64,000 nt of DNA, taken from NCBI RefSeq assembly GCF_032118995.1, contig NC_092669.1, positions 3,285,501 through 3,349,500 on the forward strand, written 5' to 3'. The stretch is from Asterias amurensis. Lineage: Eukaryota; Echinodermata; Asteroidea; Forcipulatida; Asteriidae. Below, piece after piece: positions 1 through 12,200 of the stretch. Every line of letters starts with the position of its first letter. The stretch's first letter is position 1. A program made the position numbers and the translations under genes. Under the pieces are notes generated by a model. It was not told the DNA's origin and did no database searches. It was given only the letters and a program-made list of their open reading frames with translations.

Positions 1-150
1 ATTACTTCTTTCTCGAAAACTACTCCACTTCAGAGTGAGCCGTTTCTCACAATGTTTTATACTACCAACCTCTCCCCATTACTCTTTACCAAGTGAGGTT
101 TTATGCTGATAAATATTTTGAGTAATTACCAATAGTGTCCACTGCCTTAA
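1..150. repeat. TTAA MITE family A, right part
   Basis: The window opens inside a copy; it ends with the reversed terminus ACCAATAGTGTCCACTGCC next to TTAA. 151-586 holds no gene or clear repeat. Confidence 0.85.
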
Positions 151-586
151 ATACAAATGAACGGTGTATTGACGAAAAACATTTTTTGGGGGGAGAGTTC
201 GACTTTATTCAGTGCATTGTTATTGTTTGAAAGCAAAAGGCGCCCAGGTTCTCTGCACTGGTTGATAAGTAAACAACCAACCAGAAGGGACTATTGTAAA
301 ATTAAGATTACATTCATAAGTGGTTGTATGAAACATAATAGTTATTAATCCTGTATAACATTAAAGGAATTGTGTGCTTTTGGAGGCTTTCAAAAAACTG
401 TATCCTTGATGCGTGGCAACATACGCAAAAAGTAACAAAACCTGTGTAAATTTGTCTTTGAAATAATTATAAGCAATCTTCGAGCACGAGCATATCAAAA
501 TAATAAACACTCTTAACACAAACTGTTTTGTTGTTGATTTTACATCAAACTTGATCATCAATAAATTTATTTAAAAAAAAAACCTA

Positions 587-843
587 GAAAACTGACGGAT
601 TAACTTCGCCCCCCCCCCCAAAAAAAAAAAAAATAGGGATGCTTGAAAACATTTAAATCATGGACTTGCTTAAAACTGCCATGTAAAAACGTCAACACTC
701 GGTCGTGTGAGAAAACTGACGGATTAACTTCGCCCCCCCCCCCAAAAAAAAAAAAAAAAAAAAAAAAAGTGATGACTGAAAACCTTTAAATCAGGGATTT
801 GCTTAAAACTGCCATGTAAAAACGTCAACACACGGTCGTGTGA
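587..843 (+). repeat. Two-copy tandem repeat (~124-133 bp)
   Basis: Copies 587-710 and 711-843 both run from GAAAACTGACGG to CGGTCGTGTGA. They differ mainly in the length of an internal C-run/A-run. 844-1277 shows nothing I can name apart from the acceptor at 1277. Confidence 0.85.
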
Positions 844-1277
844 GCTACCTTTAACTGATGTACATACACAATTTGTACTTGACCCAATTTCATATTTTAC
901 CACTTAACTTTATTCACTTAGTCGTTTCCTATTTTGTGTGGTTTTGTTTACAAAGTGGCTATTATATGTCTGTACGCATAGGTATTTGAAATCGGTAAAA
1001 TAATTTGTTTCCAGCTTCGGCCTCCAATTTGACATTGTCCTATCAGTGACTCCAATTTATCAACCTATTTTAGACAATTTATTTAAATTTCAATGTCATC
1101 AAAAGGTTATATCTATTCTTATTTTTACGCATATGTATTTCAATTCAGTATTTCTGTTTCCGGCTTCAGCCTCTCTTACTTGACATTTATATCCTGAATC
1201 AAGTTTATCAATTTAGGCAATTTATTTAATATTGTCAATGTTGTCAAAAGGTTATCTCTAAATTCTTCTTTTGTCAG

Positions 1278-3268
1278 AACTGAAGAGGAACAGCAGACAG
1301 TATGGTTTTATGGCGAACGAGGAGGACTATTCCACTGGTTCAACCAGGAGACTCGCACACCGCTGCCAGTCTCCAATCCGGCCCAACGCCCCACCAGCCA
1401 GGTCCGGTATCCGTTCCATATGCGGTACAGACCGTTACCTTAACCGGAACGCAGGATCCCATAGCTGCCGTGCAGAGCGCGAACACACCCGATGGAACCT
1501 CCAAGTATGTTCCGAGGAATGCACCACTGCGAAGTCCCGGAACCCATGCAGGACGGAACCACAAGCAACAACAACGTGCAGCAGAACCACCAGTCTTAAG
1601 ACATAGTCCGTCCTCTGTTAAAGTAACACGAGCCGGGTCAGCGAAAACAAAACGACATGTAACTGTAACAACGAAAGTTAAAGCTGAATCTAATTCAGAT
1701 TCAGTTTCACAAAACGCAACAAATCGAGACGCTCTGCTCTCATCGAGAATTAGGCGAGAAGAGATCAGTGACGATGGCGTTCCTGACTCTCAACTAACCT
1801 GGGCCTGGAATGGAAGCCTAACTTCTAAACCTAGTGCTCTAAATTTCGAAACAAAGACCCCTGAAATGACCAGGAAAAAAACAAATTCACCGAACTTCAC
1901 AAGGACTAGACGAAAGTCTATAGCACTTCCGGTGAGCCACCCGAATCAGTATGAAAACCACCCGAATCTTTACGAAAACCACCCGAATCTACACGAGGTG
2001 CATTCGGGCGCCAGGCCGAAGAGTGGGTCTCTTTCAGCCAGGAGACAGAACCCACGGGCAGGTGTGTCTTCTATGAGTTGGGTTAGACCGACCAGTCCAA
2101 GAGAATCAACCTGCCGGGAGCTTGCTACCAAGAGCCCGGGGTCTACATCCCGGTGCCCCTCCCCACAGCCTTCTTTTGCGAGCGAGTACATTGCCGAGAT
2201 CTTCCAGACCAGTGATAGGTTCTTAATGTCTAGGCCTAGCTCCGGGAGGCCTGGGTCGAGTAGGCCAGGCTCTGGGAGGCCAGGCTCTGGGAGGCCAGGC
2301 TCTGGGACGCCTTCAAGCGCCTGTCCACGACCGCCTAGACCTGCAAGTGCTCGCCCCCCATCCGGCAAGTCAGGCTCATACAGGGCACGCCCAGCAAGCG
2401 CCTTCCCTACAACTAGGTATGCCAAGAACAGTGCTCATGTTGACCGAAACCTGCATCTTAAAGAGGATGACACAAGGCAACATTTGAGGGTGAAACTAGA
2501 CAACGAAATGTTTCAGGAAGAAGAGACTAAAATGTCATCCGGGGATAGTGGAAAGGAAGTTAGCCAAGCTAAAAAGAACTTTACGGATGAAATCAACGAG
2601 ACTTTTTCTATCACCGACAACCGTGTTTCTCAAGCCAGATTGTCAGATTCGGGGACAACCCCCGACTCGGCAGTTACTGATCGATTTCAGAACCTTTCGA
2701 TGGAAGGAGTTGATTTAGGCAACCCATCCCGTCTTTGTGATGAAAGTGATAAAAGTAGCCAACCAGAAACAATCATGGAGAGTGAGCAAGCCTTCCTTCC
2801 GCATGACCCCACAAGGGTAGAAGATTGCTCGCAACCGCTCGACTTCAAATCAAATGAAAGGCATGGTTGCACAACAGAGAGTGAAGTAGAATCATACTCA
2901 AGTGGGATTGGCGAAAGATCAAGGGTAGTCATTCAATCTCAGCTCCACGCCCAGCAGCTCCCTGGTGACCAAGTCGAAAGCTTCGCTTCGCTGGGCCTCC
3001 GGGACAGCAGCTCCGGGGCTGCGAAGGGACACGTCCCTCACCCGGAGGGACCTCGACCTTCTACGGCCACCAGGGCGAGCTTAGAGGCGCGATTCCAAGA
3101 AGAGAAGGCGGCCATACTTGATGATCTTAAGAGGGACTTGGCGCAGAGGTTGAAACTGAGAAAGAAAAGTGGCATTATGAGCGATAGTGTCTTCCAGCAA
3201 CAGATCAGAAGTAGTTTCTGGACTGCGGATATGTTGTATCACCGATGGGGAAGTGATCTTCTTGAAAT
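1278..3268 (+). CDS. CNBD2: CNBD2-like gene, exon with start codon (disordered N-terminus)
   Basis: A pyrimidine-rich acceptor ending at 1277 suggests an upstream 5' UTR exon. The frame has a TGA at 1281-1283, so ATG 1302 (A at -3, G at +4) is the first usable start. Two in-frame coding tandem repeats are visible: three 21-bp units near 1939-2001 (HPNQYEN / HPNLYEN / HPNLHEV) and 15-bp units near 2240-2310 (repeated RPGSG). The last ~90 residues turn charged and helical (LEARFQEEKAAILDDLKRDL). The donor GTAAGT at 3269 leaves phase 2. A second frame from ATG 1310 (MANEEDYSTGST) is open only to 1606, so the exact N-terminus is uncertain. Confidence 0.75.
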
Positions 3269-6200
3269 GTAAGTTTGATTCTCCCACTTCAGAAGGAATT
3301 TTTTTTTAGTCCTCAATTCAACCAAAAATAGAATTCAAAACAGGTAAAGCCTTGTCCATAGTTACTGCGAGTGCGAATGCGAAGCGAATTTTGACGTCAC
3401 CACAAGGCTACCCTTGCGAATTATCCGTTGCGATATTGTGACGTCAACATTCGTATCGCATTCGCACTCGCAGGATATATGAACCAGGTTTAAAGGCACG
3501 GGACACTATTGGTAATTACTCAAAATAATAGTTATCATAAAAGGTACTTGGTAACGAGGAATGAATAACTATTGATAATATAAAACATTGTGAGAAACGG
3601 CTCCCTTTGATGTAACGTAGTTTTTTTTAGAAAGGGGTTATATTTTTCACTCAAAATTTAATATTAAAAGATACTTTAGCTGAAGCCTTTTTATTATGCA
3701 TCTGAAAGCAAACAAAGTATTATGCAAGAAGGGTGTTTTTTATCATTATTCTCTTGCAACTTCGATGACCAATATAGCCAAAATATTCGCTGAACATTTT
3801 CAATATTCACCAAGTGCGAATACTGGTCGTTTACAATACCAAACGCATCCCGTGCCTTAAAGACTCTGAATACCAGTGGTAATTAACTATTGGTAACTTG
3901 CTGCATCTCACTATATGCAGCTAATAACAAACTTGTGAACAATGTGAAAGATTGAGCCCAATTGGTCGTCGAATGTGCGAGATAATAATGCAAGGAAAAA
4001 AAGCTTGTCACACGAAGTTGTGTGCTTCCAGATGCTTGATTTCGAGACCTCAAATTCTAAATCTGAGGTCTCGAAAAGAAATTCATGAAAAATTACTTCT
4101 TTCTCGAAAACTACGTTACTTCAGAGGGAGCCCGTTTCTCACAATGTGTTATATTGTCAACCTCTCCCCATTACTCGTTACAAAGTAAGGTTTTATGCTT
4201 ATAATTATTTTGAGTAATTACCAATAGTGTCCACTGCCTTTAACATTCTGGATGACTATTTACAATCATCTAAAGAAAAAATTAGCTGCCAAGGCTCGCA
4301 GGTGAGTGACTTGGTCAGATGAAGAGATTGTCATATTAAGAGATGGGTCTTTAGTTGTAACGGTCTGTAACTCGAGAGTCGGTTGACGCACCTCCATTCA
4401 ACCACTCCTAATTAATATTGCATAAAATCGACGCAAAGGCATTAATGCATTCATAGAGTGGATATTCCCAAGGTGTATCATACTGATGTATCACGTGACC
4501 TCCATCAAGGTCTCGGCCGTTCCGATTTCTAGGGGATTTCATCATTCTTTTGAGTTGAGGGCTAGCAAGATCGATTCACTTGATGTATGGTTAACTGTCG
4601 CTAGTATAATTGGTATATTTGAATCAAGATAACGTGAATTGTTTATCTTTGAATCAGCTGGTACAACATTGATGATGTTACAACTTCTGCTATCTTCACT
4701 GTTATTTGAATTAACTTGAAGATAATGTTTGCCTATGTCCACCGTCTTTTGAGTCAAGATAATGTTTGGCAAATGTAATAATGGCAAAGCTGATATGACT
4801 TATCTTTGAATCATCATAAAGTACAGCATGAGTAGTGTTGACAACATAAATGCTACTGGTACATTGTATGTGTAACTGAATCAAGACAAGATACATTTGT
4901 AACAATAACAAGCACTTGTTCTCACCTGTATACTCATTATCTTTGAGTCAAGATAAGGTACGGTGTTTGTAATGTTGATACAACTAATGTTACTGGTATG
5001 GTTACCGTCTTCGAATCAATACAAGGTACAACATGTGACATTAGCAAACAACTATTGTTACGTGTATGTTCACTATCTTTGAATCAAGATAAGGTACAGA
5101 TTTGCTTTTGTTGAAAAAAAAAGTACTTCTACTTATGCTTATACTTATTGAACCAAGATAAGTTTCAACGTGTGTAATGTTTGCAGAACAATGTTACTGG
5201 TATTGCCTACTGTCTTTGAATCAAGATAAGGTATGGAAGATTAATGTTGGCAAACTTCCCTGTCTTGTGTGGTACATTTGCATCAAGATAATACCAGATG
5301 GTCGTTAAAGATGGCAAACTTTTGTTACTGTATGTTTACGGATAAGGGCGTTATGCCATTGGCGGTCAAGGGCGGATCCAAACAGACACTTTAAAGGAAC
5401 ACGTTGCCTTGGATCGGACGAGTTGGTCAAAACAAAAGCGTTTGTAACCGTTTTTTATATAATGCATATGGTTGGAAAGATGTTTTAAAAGTAGAATACA
5501 ATGATCCACACAAGTTTGCCTCGAAATTGCGTGGTTTTCCTTCTACTGTGCGAACTAACACGGTCGGCCATTTATGGGAGTCAAAATTTTGACCCCCATA
5601 AATGACCGACGTGTTAGTCGACGAGGTAAAAGGAAAACCACGCAATTTTGAGGCATGTTTGTGTGGATCATTGTATTCTACTTTTAAAACAACGTGTTCC
5701 TTTAAGGAGGGTGGTCGGAAGATCCGTCAAATATAGAGTATGCGAGCGCGAAACGCGTAGCCTTCAGGGCGTGTGATTGGGGTTGCGCTTAAAGAGCCCA
5801 TGTTCTGTGCCAGTTAAAGGCATCATTTATGAATGAAACAGAACAAAAAGGCCTTGAAATCTGAGCTGTAGGGGGCATGGTCCGTTGCCCCCCCCCCCCG
5901 CCCCCCCCCCCCCCCTTCACGTGCACCAATAGATTCGCCCTGGACAGTGGTCGTAATACGTAATACTACAATAGTACATGTTACCATGTGTGCGTTTCGG
6001 CAAATTAGATATCGCCCATCACATTTTAGTTTCGTAAACCAAGTATGAGATCGCAACCCCTTAACCTGAAATTCGATACTATGCAGAGAGAATTCATATG
6101 TCGATTTCGATTGCATGTAATCGAATACACTCCAACTCCGAGTTTAAAACAAAAATCGAAACTGTTTAAGAATGCAGTGATATTTGAAGTTCACAAACTC

Positions 6201-9200
6201 GGATGTTTATTCGGTTTTTATAATCGATATTTCATTGAGATTGTAGTTTTACGATCAAAGGAACACTCGGTTGTATCCCATCATTAACAATTCACGGTGA
6301 ACATATTCTGTTTGGATAGTGTGTTCTTCTTAATAAATACTATCAATCGATAAATTATGAGAAACCGATCGCTGTAACAGAAGCTCGGGTCAAAGTTATG
6401 TTACGCAAACATAATAGAGAAGCAGGTTCGAGATCAACAACATGAACAATAAAGCTCTCAAATTATGTGTTTATGTATAATTAGAGGGAAACATCTACGT
6501 TATATTTACACATAACAATAATGCAGTCCCTATTTCATGTCCATTTTTTCAGATAAAACATACAAAATAGCAGTCCTCGTCTTCAAATCCCTTTGCGGAA
6601 CATTACATGAACTTGAATCTGTTTTAAAAATGACATCCAAAATTTTCAAACTCACAATGGTTCAGTGGTTAAACTACATGTCCTGCAATTGCACGGTCGT
6701 GGCTTCGAAGCCAACCAAACTAAGCAACGATTTCACAATGGCTAGAATAAGAGTTGTCGTCTGGTTAGTGAATCATAGTTTCTTGATTTGTACAATTCTT
6801 AATCATAGGCGTTAAAGGCAGTGGACACTATTGGTAATTACTCAAAATAATTATTAGCATAAAACTGTACTTGGTAATGAGTAATGGGGAGAGGTTGATG
6901 GTATAAAACATTGTGAGAAACGGCTCCCTCTGAAGTGACATAGTTTTCGAGAAAGAAGTATTTTTCCACAAATTTGATTTCGAGACCTCAAGTTTAGAAT
7001 TTGAGGTCTCGAAATCAAGCATCTAAAAGCACACAACTTCGTGTAACAATGGTGTTTGTTTCTTTTATTATTATCTCGCAACTTCGACGACCAATTGAGC
7101 TCAAATTTTCACAGGTTTGTTATTTTATGCATATGTTGAGATATACTAAGTGAGAAGACTGGTCTTTGACAATAACCAATAGTGTCCACTGTCTTTAAAC
7201 CAATCTTTGTACTCTTTGAAGAGCCATATGAGGGACAACTATTTTTTCGAGTGGTCTTCCACTCTTTTAGATTGAAGTTTGCATCTTTTTGAGTGACTCT
7301 GTCCTGGAGTGCAACCAAACTAGTAGAGGAAAATAATCACCACTCTTTTTAAATAGCCTTTTGAGGGTCAACTCGAAAAGTAAAGAGTGGTGTTTATGAC
7401 TCTTTCACATTTAGAGAGTATGAGAGAGCGATTGGCTGTTGCCAGCTTGGCGTTTATATCTGAGTCCCCTTTTGAGAGTTTGCCGAGTTCCCTTGACGGA
7501 AAGATCATCTAAACAAACAAAATATCCAAGTGAACATTCCATCTGACCAACATTTCAATCGCAGTTACGAACCGTCGGGGGGGGGGGGGGGGGGGGGTTA
7601 CTTTACCTAACGCCATTTTTAATCTCAATCTTGGGCGTTTATTGTCTTTATTAGGAGGACTAAGTGGAAAGCTGCTACCGGCAACTTTGAGGATATTGAG
7701 GATGACGTCAGGGAACCAGACTTCCCAAGGGAACGGCGATTGGCGTTTTCCAACGAACGAAACGAAGAGACGAATCTACTGGACTTTGAAGCGCTCAGGT
7801 AGGACAAAACAATTATTCAAATGACATGAGCCCGGTTCATACTTCCTGCGAATGCGAATGCGAATGCGATACGAATGTTGACGTCACAAATTCGCACTGA
7901 GTTGAGCCGTGTTCAAGTCACTTGCGAATATCGCTGCGAAAGGAGAGTTGTGACGTCAAATTCACGTCAAATTCGCTTCACATTGGCATTCGACGGAAGT
8001 ATGAACCTGGCTTGAAACATGGGGTTGTATACTATTTGGGTTAAAACGCCATCAGTCGCAGTTGGTGTATTTCCTCGTAAGGAAAATAATACAAACTAAA
8101 AAAAAGAAATACCCCCTCTGGCATCGGTAAACTGATCGCTCCATTTTGACAAGAAGTTTAAGAGTGCAAGTTACTTAACAGCAAAGGTGATCCTTCCCTT
8201 TTGGCACACTTTTTTTTCTGACGAGTGAAGATCTTCGCAAAAACAAAGCATAAACGTAGGAAGAGTGAATTGGGAAGTCAAACAAAAGAGTTCAGATGTG
8301 AGAAAATCATAAAAGGAATAATATTTAACTTATTGTGTGGAACCAGCTGCAACAATGTAAACTTGCTGCTGCAATATTTTGGGTAGTAACCGGCAGCAGT
8401 ATTCTGTGCTTAGCAAGGCTCTAGGCCCAATCCCATTGCCCTGCTTACCGTGACCACAGAATCGGCGCTTACGTAAGCTCGTACTTCCGGCAAGGGTAAT
8501 TGTTTAAGGGTTAGCGGCGAATTTTGGCTTGTGCACGTCCGTACTCCACGTCACAGAGGCGTTCTACACGCTTAGAAGGCTAGCGCAGAATTTCGGCGCT
8601 TGCACATAAGCGGGGAATCGTGATCGTAAGCGCAGAATTCGCCGGTAAGCAAAGCCATGAAATTGGGTCACGATCATTCAAACCAAAGCCTCCGCCCCCC
8701 CCCCCCTCCCACCACCACCAACGCACCCACGAACACCTTGCAAGGAAATACATCTACCAACTGCAACTGTAGGCGTTTTAAACCAAACGGTACAAACCCC
8801 ATGGTACAAACTAGAAACTGAGAACTACAAGTGTCAAATGTTACCCTAAATTCTGGAAGATCCGATAAAATATACTGCAGCTTAATATCATTCACTGTAC
8901 TCCTCAATGTCCTTTGAAGAAACGGGAACTACACCCCCCTCCCCTTCCAGCACAACTATTTCTTCCTAAACTCTCGAGTTCTAGTTTTTGTTTTTCTTCA
9001 ACTACATGTACACCTCTTTCCCTTTTTTTACAATTGCCCGAAGTATCGTAGATTAACAGTACAGGCTTGTTCTGAGCTTGCTTTTTCTACGCTGTTTTTC
9101 ACGAGGCTATTCGAAGCTAAATTACACCGTAAGTGTGGGGCTTTGCTATCGAGAGTTTTACTCTTAGCGATGTGATGTGACGCTGTGTGTGTGTGATATG

Positions 9201-12200
9201 TCGTAGCGATTTCTAATCGATACAACTTTTTTTTTTACAAACGCAAACCAAAACCACATTAAGTACATGTTTGTTCAATGCAGTACATTTTTTATATGGT
9301 TTGCAAAAAAAAATGTATTCAATATTTTTATTTTAGTCAATTGAAGTTGAATTTGTCATTGAATGGGGCAGTTCTGATACACGCAAAAAAAAAAACAAGA
9401 GTTTGTCTACCGGAACACATTATGGAGTACGCCATCTAGAGTATAAAAACAGTTTTATTCTGAGGTACAAACAAAAAGATTTTGTAAAGTGAAATCGCTT
9501 ATTCGCAAATGATAACCAAATCAAAATCATTAGGCTAAATCTTTATACCTTTTTAGACAAAAAAAAAACATCTCAAAATGGCACGTTAACCAAACACTTA
9601 CCCTCCTTCCAATAATAAATTATGATACGGTTTTCAACCGTTAAATCAACATTTCCTGAATAACTCCCACATAAGAACATCTGCAAACGAAATTTCGTTA
9701 CTTTTCATACTTCTTCCCAAAATTTACATTCATTCAAACAACAATTTATGAGACGGTTTTTCAGTCGTACTTAAGTCGTCCTTTACCTCTCACCAGAAAT
9801 AACATCTGCGAACGTTACCTAAATTATCTTGTGAGTTTTACCAATGACTGAACTCGATTATTAACTGCAGCTCTCCGTCCCAATCACCCAGCATTATAGC
9901 TGTATCTCCACGAACAGAACAACATTTGAAACACAACTACCTGCTGTGTTTTTCCTTTGATATCCCCCATGGCACTCCGTCAGCGATATATTGCCACGCA
10001 ACTTCACCGGGCCCTCTCAAGTACTAAACAAGTTGTCCCAAATAGGCAGAGTTTCCTAAAAAGAAAAACCTAAGTCAGGAATCCGGGCGTCCTTTGAGGC
10101 GTCAGTGCGTGATCCGGCGATTTAATTAGTTTAATTTACAGCCTTCCAAAATACTATCAAATTTGGTGGAACTCTCTTTTTTCGGTCATGGTCCACGGTG
10201 GGCGTTTTTTTGAGTTGTTTCTAATGCAGCACCGATAACACTTTCTAAAGACGGGGTGGAATTTCTCCTAGCGAATTTGAGTCCATGTGAAAAATAGAGA
10301 AAAATGTTGTGCCCCCTCGCTACATAATAGAGAAACGTCGCTTTTGATAAGCTTTTTCAAGTTTAAAAAGACAAATTTTGTGGGATTTTCTTCCCCCTAT
10401 TTTTATTCACGGTCCACTGTGAGGTATGTGTGGGTTGTTTTTAATACAGTACCGATAACACTTTGCAAAGACAGGGTGATATTTCTCCTCGCGAAATTAA
10501 GTCATTGTGAAACTAGAGAGAAACTACAAAAACAAGAGACATCGCTTTTGATAAGCTTTTACAAGTTTAAAGGACAATTTTGTTTTTTCCCTTTTTTTTT
10601 TTTTGTCCACGTTACGCGGTGAGGGTTTTGTGAGTTGTCTCTAATACAGCTACGTAAACACTTTTGTAACTACGGGCTTGAGTTTCTCCTCGCAATTGAT
10701 TTTTTGTGAACCCTGGGGTAGTCGCTTTTGATAAGCTGTTACAAGTTTAAAGAAAAGGCTTGTCGCTTGTGCAAAAATGCAGACGTTGGGGAAATTGCTT
10801 CATTGTGAGGTTTTGATAAAATGACTGTTTAAAGGGCGGTTTAAAAAAAAAAAGAGAAATATATGGGTCATAACGTCATAATATGAGCAAAAAGTTTGTT
10901 TTCTGGCGGCAACGGTTTTTTTCCAGTTATTATAGTAACGATGTGCCTTATCTTAATTTCCAAGTTGCTTTTTCAGAATGACGTACCTCATATTGACTCA
11001 AGTAACTGCGGTTTGAAAAACAGTATCGTTGCTGTTGTACTTTAGATTGATTGCCAGATATTACGGATACCAAAAGCAATTGCTTTGCTATAATATTAAA
11101 TAGTTTATAATAGTATTTGTCTTAATGCTCCTGTGTAACCCCGTGGTTGTGCAAATTTGTGACCCGCTCTGTGAAATTGAGTCAGATGTAGGCAATTTCA
11201 GGAATTGAGTTATATGCATGGCTGGAAAGAACACATCAGCAGCAGTAACTTGGTATGTGTCTATGCTTTGGGGTGTATCGCGTTACCGAGTTACTCCCGT
11301 TTGAAATTAGCCACTACACCATGTTTTGTGAAAAACGAATTACAAGTAAAATGATATTTTAAACTACCACTGCGTGCAAAAGGATACAAATTAGACATAA
11401 GTATGATCACAAAATTGTTGTATTCATAGCTTTATTGACTAAAAGTAAGTGTTCTAAAGGTTAACCATGCAACTAAAGATCTTTAAAATATTTTTTGTTT
11501 TCCATTTTCCACATTAAACTGTCCATCACTTAATATTGCATTGGGCGACATCTGACTCATTTTGACAGGGCGGGCCACATTTATGTATTTTTTTTGTCTG
11601 CAATTGTTATCAACAGTTTTACCTTGTAATGCCACATAACAAGATGGTGATGATTGTTAATATTGTTTTGTCATCTAAGTGTCTTTTAAAAAACAAATCA
11701 ATATTATGCTTGTTTATTAAATTACGCAATTAAAATGATTTATTAACTTATGTAGTATCGGTTAGGTGGTTTTGTTTAGTTGTTTTTTTAGTTGCTTTTT
11801 TTATTTTAGTTTTTTTTTTTTTTTTTTTTTTCATGACTCCTATAACGGCATGTTAGTCCTTCATAATGCATCAGACATTCCACTCTTCATCCCGTACCAT
11901 CAAAATTATAGTTGATTCCATTCACCCTTTTAAAATTGCACAAAGAACATCCGGTGTCATTTATAAGTGTATTTACCCTATACCCGTTCTACCGTATCGT
12001 CTAAAGTGCAAACAGGTTGAAATAATGATGATGCATAGCCTCCAACCTTCCATGTCTATTTTAATTATGAATGTCAATGTTGCAGGTAAAATGATGTCAC
12101 ATTTTTGTGGGGTTGTAATTTTTTATTTTTGACAAAGTTGTGTAATGAGTGGCACGCAGCCTGCACTCTATAGACGATAGATTGGAACTGTAATGGTTGG

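Noticed and set aside
1271..1606. 111-codon frame overlapping the first CNBD2-like exon
   Set aside because: It ends at 1606 without a donor, while the overlapping frame runs to a good donor in phase with the next exon. Kept only as a note on the uncertain N-terminus.
1970..2425. 151-codon minus-strand frame rich in Gly/Leu/Pro
   Set aside because: Antisense shadow of the RPGSG-type coding repeat.
11866..12132. 88-codon frame as an alternative exon of the CNBD2-like gene
   Set aside because: No acceptor/donor pair in the right phase, and exons 2 and 3 already join cleanly.
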